Made by a program: the position numbers and the translations under genes
The notes under the pieces: model-generated
Database searches by the model: none
What the model was told of the DNA's origin: nothing
The model's input: the letters and a program-made list of their open reading frames with translations, nothing else
Source of the DNA: Chelonobacter oris
GTDB lineage: Bacteria > Pseudomonadota > Gammaproteobacteria > Enterobacterales > Pasteurellaceae
NCBI RefSeq assembly: GCF_000772535.1
Contig: NZ_JSUM01000003.1
Location: 372,001 to 436,000, forward strand
Direction: 5' to 3'
DNA: 64,000 nucleotides
Part shown: one piece after another, positions 57,081 to 64,000 of the stretch
How positions within the stretch are numbered: position 1 is the stretch's first letter
How the letters are laid out: each line of letters begins with the position of its first letter

Positions 57081-58076
57081 ATGACGAATACAAACTTATT
57101 ACTCGATGTACATGATTTACGGGTTATTTTTAAAACCCATGACGGCGATGTGACCGCTGTCAACAACTTAACCTTTTCCCTACAAGCCGGGCAAACGCTG
57201 GGCATTGTCGGCGAATCCGGTTCGGGTAAATCACAAACGGCATTTGCCCTAATGGGCTTATTGGCAGATAACGGCCGCATCGAAGGATCGGCAAAATTTA
57301 ACGGTAAAGAAATTCTGAATCTGCCGAAAAAAGCCTTGAACCGCCTGCGAGCGGAACAAATCGCCATGATTTTTCAGGATCCGATGACCTCGCTCAATCC
57401 CTATATGAAAGTCAAGGATCAACTAATGGAAGTGCTGATGCTGCATAAAGGCGTTGATCGCAAAACGGCTTATAACGAATCGTTACGGATGTTGGATGCG
57501 GTGAAAATGCCGGAAGCCAAAAAACGGATGGCGATGTATCCGCACGAATTTTCCGGCGGTATGCGCCAACGTGTGATGATTGCAATGGCACTGCTCTGTC
57601 GTCCCAAACTGTTGATTGCCGATGAACCGACGACCGCACTTGATGTAACCGTACAAGCCCAAATCATGACGCTGCTTAATGAGCTGAAAAACGAGTTTAA
57701 CACCGCCATTATCATGATTACCCACGATCTCGGTGTGGTCGCCGGAATTTGTGATAATGTGTTGGTGATGTATGCCGGACGCACCATGGAATACGGCAGT
57801 GCGGAACAGATTTTCTATCAACCGACCCACCCTTATTCCATCGGCCTGATTAATGCCGTGCCGAACCTGACGGAAGAAACGCACGAGCTGATCACGATTC
57901 CCGGTAATCCGCCGAATTTGCTGAATTTACCGAGCGGTTGTCCGTTCCAGCCCCGCTGTCTGCACGCCACGCAACAATGCCTGCACGCCCCCGTATTAAC
58001 GGCGTTTGAACAAAATCGTTTGCGGGCTTGTTTTATTCCCGCCAATCAAATGCTGCAAAGGGGAATGGCATCATGA
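57081..58076 (+). CDS. oppD: Oligopeptide ABC transporter ATPase OppD
   Basis: A 331-residue ATPase. The ATG at 57081 follows AAAGGA. Walker A is G-E-S-G-S-G-K-S near residue 43. The signature is F-S-G-G-M-R-Q-R near 158 and Walker B L-L-I-A-D-E-P-T-T-A-L-D near 177. The C-terminal oligopeptide/dipeptide extension has a Cys-rich segment (C-P-F-Q-P-R-C and following Cys), which in relatives binds an Fe-S cluster. Confidence 0.96.
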   Translation: MTNTNLLLDVHDLRVIFKTHDGDVTAVNNLTFSLQAGQTLGIVGESGSGKSQTAFALMGLLADNGRIEGSAKFNGKEILNLPKKALNRLRAEQIAMIFQDPMTSLNPYMKVKDQLMEVLMLHKGVDRKTAYNESLRMLDAVKMPEAKKRMAMYPHEFSGGMRQRVMIAMALLCRPKLLIADEPTTALDVTVQAQIMTLLNELKNEFNTAIIMITHDLGVVAGICDNVLVMYAGRTMEYGSAEQIFYQPTHPYSIGLINAVPNLTEETHELITIPGNPPNLLNLPSGCPFQPRCLHATQQCLHAPVLTAFEQNRLRACFIPANQMLQRGMAS

Positions 58077-59053
58077 CCGATAAACTATTACTGGACGTGA
58101 ACGATCTCAGCGTTCATTTCAAAATTAAAAAAGATAAAAAAGGCTTTTTTGCCAAACCGGCCACCTTGAAAGCGGTCAATCAAGTCTCTTTCAAACTCTA
58201 TCAAGGCGAAACGCTCGGCGTTGTCGGCGAATCAGGCTGCGGCAAATCCACGTTGGCTCGCGCCATTATCGGATTAGTCCCTTCTGCGGGCGGCGACATG
58301 GTCTGGCTGGGCAAAAACTTAAACCGGCAAACCGCAAAAGAGTGGAAGGCACTGCGTAACGATATTCAAATGATTTTCCAAGATCCGCTGGCATCACTCG
58401 ATCCCCGTATGACTATCGGCGATATTATTGCCGAACCACTGAAAATTTATCAACCGCACTTGAGCCGCGATCAAATCAAAGTGCGGGTGCAGAATATGAT
58501 GAAAAAAGTCGGTTTACTGCCGAATTTAATCAACCGCTATCCGCATGAATTTTCCGGCGGACAATGCCAACGCATCGGTATTGCCCGCGCTTTAATTATT
58601 GAGCCTAAACTGATTATTTGCGATGAGCCGGTCTCCGCACTTGATGTCTCTATTCAGGCGCAAGTCGTGAATTTGTTAAAATCTTTGCAAAAAGAGATGG
58701 GATTATCGCTGATTTTTATTGCCCACGATTTATCGGTGGTGAAACATATTTCTGATCGTGTTTTGGTGATGTATCTCGGCAATGCGGTTGAACTGGGCGA
58801 TTATCGTTCCGTGTTCCACGATACCGGACACCCGTACACCAAAGCGCTGATGTCCGCCGTGCCGATTCCCGATCCGAAACGGGAGCGCAATAAACGGATT
58901 CAGCTATTGGAAGGCGATCTGCCCTCGCCAATCAATCCGCCGTCGGGCTGTGTCTTCCGCACCCGCTGTCCGCTCGCCGACAGCCGATGTGCCGCCGAAA
59001 AACCGCACTTGTCGGGTAATGAACGGCATTTGGTGGCGTGTTTTAAGGTATAA
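58073..59053 (+). CDS. oppF: Oligopeptide ABC transporter ATPase OppF
   Basis: A 326-residue ATPase whose ATG overlaps the oppD stop (ATGA). Walker A is G-E-S-G-C-G-K-S near residue 56. The signature is F-S-G-G-Q-C-Q-R near 162 and Walker B L-I-I-C-D-E-P-V-S-A-L-D near 181. The Cys-containing C-terminus (F-R-T-R-C-P-L-A-D-S-R-C) resembles OppD. It pairs with OppD to power uptake. Confidence 0.96.
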   Translation: MTDKLLLDVNDLSVHFKIKKDKKGFFAKPATLKAVNQVSFKLYQGETLGVVGESGCGKSTLARAIIGLVPSAGGDMVWLGKNLNRQTAKEWKALRNDIQMIFQDPLASLDPRMTIGDIIAEPLKIYQPHLSRDQIKVRVQNMMKKVGLLPNLINRYPHEFSGGQCQRIGIARALIIEPKLIICDEPVSALDVSIQAQVVNLLKSLQKEMGLSLIFIAHDLSVVKHISDRVLVMYLGNAVELGDYRSVFHDTGHPYTKALMSAVPIPDPKRERNKRIQLLEGDLPSPINPPSGCVFRTRCPLADSRCAAEKPHLSGNERHLVACFKV

Positions 59054-59195
59054 CCATACATACCGCATAAACCGGCAATCTGTGCCGTGATAAATCCGCT
59101 AAACAGATTAATCACGGCATACCCGGCGAAATCGCTTGCCTTATGACGGTAATTTCCTAGAATAAAAACTCACTTGATAACGCAATGAGGTTTTT

Positions 59196-59702
59196 ATGGC
59201 CGATCCGCATATTCGTTCCCCGATGGACTTTTGGGATTATTTGACCGTGATACTGTATCGCAGCGGTTTTGTCGTAGCCGTGCCGGCGGTCGGGCTATTG
59301 CCTTATTATCCCGATTGGGCGACAAAAGGCGTGTTGCTGGCTGCGGTGTTATGCGCCTCGTCTTTGCACATTTACCTTAAACACTTCCGCCTGTTACTGC
59401 AATTGGCCACTTGGGTTGCCGCCGTTTGCTTCGTATTTGGCCAACCCTTGTTAGGACTGGGCGCGGCATTTTTTACCTTAGGCGGCCTGTGTTATAAAGA
59501 ATATTTTTGCTTTCGGGTGTTTGCTCTCAACCTGCAACCGCTCTTTTTTGCCGTATTTTGGTTTACACTGGCGTTTCAAGCCACCGTGCCGGCACAAGTT
59601 TTATCGGCAATTATTGCCCTGTTGATGCTGGTATTGAGTATAAAAAAATGGCTGATGCCGTTACATTTTGATATCGGCGATAAAAGCAAATATCAAGTTT
59701 GA
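59196..59702 (+). CDS. DUF2301 integral membrane protein
   Basis: A 168-residue protein with about five helices. The conserved C-Y-K-E-Y-F-C-F-R-V-F segment near residue 102 is typical of DUF2301. The biochemical function is unknown. AATGAGG precedes the ATG. It lies 24 bp before the MOSC gene on the same strand, so the two may be co-transcribed. Confidence 0.82.
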   Translation: MADPHIRSPMDFWDYLTVILYRSGFVVAVPAVGLLPYYPDWATKGVLLAAVLCASSLHIYLKHFRLLLQLATWVAAVCFVFGQPLLGLGAAFFTLGGLCYKEYFCFRVFALNLQPLFFAVFWFTLAFQATVPAQVLSAIIALLMLVLSIKKWLMPLHFDIGDKSKYQV

Positions 59703-59726
59703 ACAACGTTATATCAGGAAAGCAAA

Positions 59727-60524
59727 ATGCACACGACTGTTAGTGAAATCCGACTTTATCCGATTAAATCCACTCAGGCCGTCAGCGTATCAAGCGCATT
59801 GGTGCAGCCTTACGGGCTGGAATTTGACCGCACTTTTATGCTGACCGAAACGGACGGCAGGTTTATTACCGCACGCAAAGACGGCGAACTCTTTGCGTTC
59901 ACCGCCCTGCCGATGCAGCAAGGCTTGTGGGTACAGCATCAGGACGGAAGTGCGGTTGAAGTATGCTATCAGGATTTTCAACAGCAAAATGCCTGTGAAG
60001 TCTGGGGCAGCCGTTTTGATTCGCGGATTGCACCCGACAAGATAAACCGTTGGTTCAGCGAAAAACTGCAAAGAGCGGTACAATTACGCTGGACGGGGTT
60101 TGAATCGCAACGGCGGATCAAACGCTATCCGCAGCAAGCGCTCTCGTTTGCCGACGGTTATCCGTTGTTGCTGACCAATCAATCATCATTAGCACAAGTG
60201 CAGCAGCGCTGCCCCGTGCCAATCCGCATGGCGCAGTTTCGCCCGAATCTGGTCATCGACAACGCCGCCGCTTTCAGTGAAAATCACTGGCAACAAATCC
60301 AAATCGGCCAAGTGCGGTTCATCAATGCCAAACCTTGCACGCGCTGTATTTTAACCAGTCGTGATCCGCAAACCGCCGAATTACAAGCTAAAATGGAGCC
60401 TTTCCGAACGCTGAAAAAACACTTTGCCGATGCCGACGGACAGCCGGTTTTCGGCACCAATTTAGTGCCGCTGAACAGCGGCATAATCCGTGTCGGTGAT
60501 CCGTTGGTTATTTTGTCATCATAA
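59727..60524 (+). CDS. MOSC domain protein (YcbX-like, no ferredoxin domain)
   Basis: A 265-residue protein with an N-terminal MOSC beta-barrel (residues about 1-120) and C-terminal MOSC domain. The molybdenum-ligating cysteine is probably in K-P-C-T-R-C-I near residue 205. E. coli YcbX (369 residues) has an added C-terminal 2Fe-2S domain that is absent here, so electrons must come from another protein. YcbX-type enzymes reduce N-hydroxylated bases. It belongs to the molybdenum theme with moeA and moeB, but lies 33 kb away. Confidence 0.85.
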   Translation: MHTTVSEIRLYPIKSTQAVSVSSALVQPYGLEFDRTFMLTETDGRFITARKDGELFAFTALPMQQGLWVQHQDGSAVEVCYQDFQQQNACEVWGSRFDSRIAPDKINRWFSEKLQRAVQLRWTGFESQRRIKRYPQQALSFADGYPLLLTNQSSLAQVQQRCPVPIRMAQFRPNLVIDNAAAFSENHWQQIQIGQVRFINAKPCTRCILTSRDPQTAELQAKMEPFRTLKKHFADADGQPVFGTNLVPLNSGIIRVGDPLVILSS

Positions 60525-60688
60525 ATCAATGTGCGGTTTGCAATACCGTACATTGATTTTGTGGACTGTTTCACAAATTTCACATTGGTTTTTTTTCTTA
60601 TCGCAACAAGCGATCACGTCAGCCTTGAGCCTGCTTAGCCTCTTTAATTTGTCAATCTTTTTTATAATCCGAGCGAAAAATTTTATGC

Positions 60689-60752
60689 TTGATATTTCCC
60701 TTCGGACACATTATCTTGTAGTTCGTTTTTAATTGAATACCACATATAGTGT
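60689..60752 (+). promoter_or_regulatory. nrdAB promoter with paired NrdR boxes
   Basis: TTGATA (60689-60694), a 17-bp spacer and TATCTT (60712-60717) form the promoter. Two NrdR boxes, ACACATTATCTTGTAG (60706-60721, 12 of 16 matches) and ATACCACATATAGTGT (60737-60752, 13 of 16), are spaced 31 bp start to start, the three-turn spacing typical of NrdR operators. The first covers the -10. Confidence 0.75.
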
Positions 60753-60805
60753 TCAAATAAACATCTTCGATTTTACAACAACATTGATGGAAAACAGGTA
60801 ATCAA

Positions 60806-63076
60806 ATGAATAAAGCATTGATGGTGACTAAACGTGACGGGCGGTTAGAGCCGATTGATTTAGATAAAATTCACCGCGTTATTACATGGGCCGCAGAAGG
60901 GCTGGAGAATGTTTCCGTATCACAAGTCGAATTGCGCTCGCATATTCAATTTTATGAAGGGATCCGTACGTCCGATATCCATGAAACCATTATCAAGGCG
61001 GCGGCGGATCTGATCACCAAAGATTCGCCTGACTACCAATATCTGGCCGCCCGGCTGGCGGTTTTCCATTTGCGTAAAAAAGCCTACGGCCATTTTGATC
61101 CGCCGCGTTTGTATGATCACGTCAAAAAACTGGTTCGCATGGGAAAATACGATGCGGCCTTGCTGAGTGACTACACCCGTGAAGAATGGGACGAAATGGA
61201 CGGTTTTCTTGATCACTGGCGTGATATGAATTTTTCTTATGCCGCCGTGAAACAGCTGGAAGGTAAATATCTGGTACAAAACCGCGTGACCGGTGAAATT
61301 TACGAATCGGCGCAATTTTTGTATTTATTGGTTGCCGCTTGCCTGTTCAGCCAATATCCGCAAGAGACTCGACTGGATTTTATCCGCCGTTTCTACGATG
61401 CGGTTTCCACCTTTAAAATCTCGTTGCCGACCCCGATTATGTCCGGTGTGCGCACCCCGACACGCCAATTCAGTTCCTGCGTACTGATTGAATGCGGCGA
61501 CAGTCTGGATTCCATTAATGCCACCGCCGCCTCCATTGTCAAATATGTGTCGCAACGTGCCGGCATCGGCATCAATACCGGCGCAATCCGTGCCTTGGGC
61601 AGCCCGATTCGCGGCGGTGAAGCGTTCCACACCGGCTGTATTCCGTTCTATAAACATTTTCAGACTGCGGTAAAATCTTGCTCGCAAGGCGGCGTACGCG
61701 GCGGTGCGGCAACGGTTTATTACCCGTTCTGGCATTTGGAAGTGGAAAGCCTGCTGGTGTTGAAAAATAATCGTGGGGTTGAAGATAACCGTGTCCGCCA
61801 TATGGATTACGGCGTGCAATTGAATAAGTTAATGTATCAGCGCCTGATTAAAAACGGTAATATTACCCTGTTCAGTCCGTCCGATGTACCGGGATTGTAC
61901 GAAGCCTTTTTTGCCGATCAGGATCGTTTTGATGCGTTGTATGAAAAGTATGAAGCCGATGAATCGATCCGTAAGCGGACGGTCAAAGCCAGCGAACTGT
62001 TCTCGCTGTTAATGCAGGAACGCGCCTCAACCGGACGGATTTATATTCAAAACGTGGATCACTGCAATACCCATTCCCCGTTTGATCCGGCGGTTGCGCC
62101 GGTACGCCAGTCCAATCTGTGTCTGGAAATTGCACTGCCGACTAAGCCGCTGCACCATTTTCACGATGAAAACGGCGAAATTGCCCTGTGCACGCTGTCG
62201 GCGTTTAACTTAGGCAAAATTGAGAGTCTGGACGAGCTGGAAGAATTGGCCGAATTGGCGGTGCGTGCGCTGGATGCGCTATTGGATTATCAGGATTATC
62301 CGATCAAAGCGGCCGAAATCGGCTCAATGGGACGCCGTTCATTAGGCATCGGGGTGATTAACTACGCCTACTATCTGGCAAAAAACGGTGTGCGTTATTC
62401 CGACGGCAGCGCCAATGACCTGACGCACCGCACTTTTGAAGCGATTCAATATTACCTGTTGAAAGCGTCAAACAAGTTGGCAAAAGAGCTGGGGCCTTGT
62501 CATTTCTTTCATGAAACCACTTACGCACAAGGCATTTTGCCGATTGATACCTATAAAAAAGATATTGACGGTTTAACCAAAGAACCGTTGCATTACGATT
62601 GGGAAACTCTGCGTCAGGAAATCAAAGAATCCGGCTTACGCAACTCAACGCTGACCGCTCTTATGCCATCGGAAACGTCGTCGCAAATTTCCAATGCCAC
62701 CAACGGCATCGAGCCGCCGCGCGGTCATGTCAGCATTAAAGCCTCGAAAGACGGAATTTTGCGCCAAGTCGTGCCGGATTATGAAAATTTAAGCGAAAAT
62801 TATGAGCTATTGTGGGATATTCCAAGCAATGACGGCTATTTACAATTAGTCGGTATCATGCAGAAATTCGTTGATCAAGCGATTTCCGCCAATACCAACT
62901 ACGACCCGAAACGCTTTGAAGACGGAAAAGTGCCGATGAAACGCTTGTTGGGCGATTTGCTGACGGCATACAAATACGGTTTGAAAACCCTGTATTATCA
63001 AAACACCCGTGACGGTGCGGACGATAATCAAGACGACATCGACGACGGCTGTGCCGGCGGTGCGTGTAAAATCTAA
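60806..63076 (+). CDS. nrdA: Ribonucleoside-diphosphate reductase class Ia, alpha subunit
   Basis: A 756-residue large subunit (E. coli 761) that reduces ribonucleoside diphosphates. An N-terminal ATP cone (residues about 5-95) allows dATP shut-off. Active-site cysteines are visible in Q-F-S-S-C-V-L-I-E near residue 225, S-N-L-C-L-E-I near 438, and a following C-T-L-S. The C-terminal redox pair is in G-C-A-G-G-A-C-K-I. It is followed by nrdB after 21 bp. Confidence 0.97.
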   Translation: MNKALMVTKRDGRLEPIDLDKIHRVITWAAEGLENVSVSQVELRSHIQFYEGIRTSDIHETIIKAAADLITKDSPDYQYLAARLAVFHLRKKAYGHFDPPRLYDHVKKLVRMGKYDAALLSDYTREEWDEMDGFLDHWRDMNFSYAAVKQLEGKYLVQNRVTGEIYESAQFLYLLVAACLFSQYPQETRLDFIRRFYDAVSTFKISLPTPIMSGVRTPTRQFSSCVLIECGDSLDSINATAASIVKYVSQRAGIGINTGAIRALGSPIRGGEAFHTGCIPFYKHFQTAVKSCSQGGVRGGAATVYYPFWHLEVESLLVLKNNRGVEDNRVRHMDYGVQLNKLMYQRLIKNGNITLFSPSDVPGLYEAFFADQDRFDALYEKYEADESIRKRTVKASELFSLLMQERASTGRIYIQNVDHCNTHSPFDPAVAPVRQSNLCLEIALPTKPLHHFHDENGEIALCTLSAFNLGKIESLDELEELAELAVRALDALLDYQDYPIKAAEIGSMGRRSLGIGVINYAYYLAKNGVRYSDGSANDLTHRTFEAIQYYLLKASNKLAKELGPCHFFHETTYAQGILPIDTYKKDIDGLTKEPLHYDWETLRQEIKESGLRNSTLTALMPSETSSQISNATNGIEPPRGHVSIKASKDGILRQVVPDYENLSENYELLWDIPSNDGYLQLVGIMQKFVDQAISANTNYDPKRFEDGKVPMKRLLGDLLTAYKYGLKTLYYQNTRDGADDNQDDIDDGCAGGACKI

Positions 63077-63097
63077 TTAAAATACTTGAGGTTAAAA

Positions 63098-64000
63098 ATG
63101 GCTTATACCACCTTTTCCCAAAACAAAAATGACCAACTGAAAGAGCCGATGTTCTTCGGGCAAAACGTGAACGTGGCACGCTATGATCAGCAAAAATACG
63201 AAACCTTTGAAAAGCTGATCGAAAAACAACTGTCGTTTTTCTGGCGGCCGGAAGAGATCGATGTGTCGCAAGACCGCATCGATTATCAGGCACTGCCGGA
63301 ACATGAAAAACATATTTTTATCAGTAACCTGAAATATCAAACCTTACTGGATTCGATTCAGGGACGCAGCCCGAACGTGGCGTTATTGCCGGTGGTTTCC
63401 CTGCCGGAGCTGGAAACCTGGATTGAAACCTGGACGTTCTCGGAAACGATTCACTCCCGTTCTTACACGCATATTATCCGTAATATCGTCAATGATCCGT
63501 CCGTGGTGTTTGACGACATCGTCACCAATGAAGAGATCATCAAGCGTGCGAAAGATATTTCGATTTATTACGATGATTTTATTCGTGATACCCAGCTGTA
63601 TACCCTATACGGCGAAGGCAGTTACACTGTGGACGGCAAAGAATGTAACGTCAGCCTGCGCAGCCTGAAAAAACAGCTCTATCTATGCCTGATGAGCGTC
63701 AATGCACTGGAAGCGATTCGTTTTTATGTCTCGTTTGCCTGCTCGTTTGCCTTTGCCGAACGCAATCTGATGGAAGGCAATGCCAAAATTATTAAATTTA
63801 TCGCCCGTGATGAAGCCTTACATTTAACCGGCACGCAACACATTTTGAATATCATGGCGTCCGGTCAGGACGATCCGGAAATGGGCGAAATTATCGAAGA
63901 ATGCAAACAGGAAGCCTATGATTTGTTCGTGGCGGCGGCGGAACAAGAAAAAGAGTGGGCGGATTACCTGTTCAAAGACGGTTCGATGATCGGCTTGAAT
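63098..64000 (+). CDS. nrdB: Ribonucleoside-diphosphate reductase class Ia, beta subunit (cut by window end)
   Basis: The first 301 codons of a protein expected to be about 376 residues; the end lies outside the window. The diiron/tyrosyl radical residues D85, E116, H119 and Y123 are present at E. coli numbers, and further ligands lie in A-R-D-E-A-L-H near 235-240. The start follows TTGAGG. It forms the active enzyme with NrdA. Confidence 0.96.
   Translation, partial: MAYTTFSQNKNDQLKEPMFFGQNVNVARYDQQKYETFEKLIEKQLSFFWRPEEIDVSQDRIDYQALPEHEKHIFISNLKYQTLLDSIQGRSPNVALLPVVSLPELETWIETWTFSETIHSRSYTHIIRNIVNDPSVVFDDIVTNEEIIKRAKDISIYYDDFIRDTQLYTLYGEGSYTVDGKECNVSLRSLKKQLYLCLMSVNALEAIRFYVSFACSFAFAERNLMEGNAKIIKFIARDEALHLTGTQHILNIMASGQDDPEMGEIIEECKQEAYDLFVAAAEQEKEWADYLFKDGSMIGLN

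Noticed and set aside
60490-60732. 80-codon frame after the MOSC gene
   Set aside because: It begins inside the MOSC gene and covers the nrd promoter and first NrdR box; it looks like chance.

Overview
The window looks like a chromosome segment from a gammaproteobacterium of the family Pasteurellaceae. The Haemophilus-type DNA uptake signal AAGTGCGGT and its complement occur throughout, often as inverted pairs that form terminator hairpins. Nearly every protein resembles Haemophilus/Aggregatibacter/Basfia or enterobacterial housekeeping families. The genus cannot be fixed from the sequence alone. No rRNA, tRNA, CRISPR array, insertion sequence or prophage was seen.

The most informative non-coding content says where the window lies on the chromosome. 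A near-copy of the E. coli dif site (25 of 28 bases) sits at 27998-28025 in a 734-bp gap between folE and two ferritin genes. Four exact matches to the MatP-binding consensus GTGACRNYGTCAC lie at 1952, 4287, 25715 and 39120, with one-mismatch copies at 46938 and 51081. MatP itself is encoded at 51126. The window is therefore inferred to span the replication terminus.

Layout. 1-7.8 kb (minus strand): an eight-gene iron-uptake operon (Ftr1 permease, P19, a DUF2318/YHS membrane protein, an ABC exporter-type transporter, a thioredoxin and a partial secreted protein), in the gene order of Campylobacter jejuni Cj1658-Cj1665, behind a Fur-like box. 8.2-9.4 kb: tyrosine permease preceded by a short RNA leader ending in a terminator. 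9.7-16.9 kb: a TRAP transporter and sugar-acid catabolic operon (dehydrogenase, UxuA, UxuB-like reductase, GntR regulator). 17-21.5 kb: pta, ackA, yfbV and a flavin reductase. 21.7-27.7 kb: cvpA-purF-ubiX, an M23 peptidase, moeB/moeA and folE. 28-32.7 kb: dif, two ferritins, fnr, uspE and dps. 32.3-36.4 kb: a TAXI TRAP transporter with a linked Usp protein. 36.6-40.8 kb: truC, yqcC, a zinc-ribbon protein, queF and ppnN. 40.9-44.1 kb: yadGH, carbonic anhydrase, a 26-codon membrane protein and an NlpC/P60 lipoprotein. 44.2-48.0 kb: pheS-pheT-ihfA behind a Phe-rich leader peptide and attenuator. 48-53 kb: a small lipoprotein, fabA, a Lon-like protease, matP and htrA. 53.5-59 kb: oppABCDF. 59.2-64 kb: a DUF2301 protein, a MOSC protein, and nrdA with a truncated nrdB behind paired NrdR boxes.

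Themes. Iron handling (Ftr1/P19 import, two ferritins, Dps) is concentrated here with Fur-type palindromes. Anaerobic and carbon control is represented by fnr, pta-ackA and a CRP-like site. Chromosome organisation is represented by dif, matS, matP, yfbV and ihfA.
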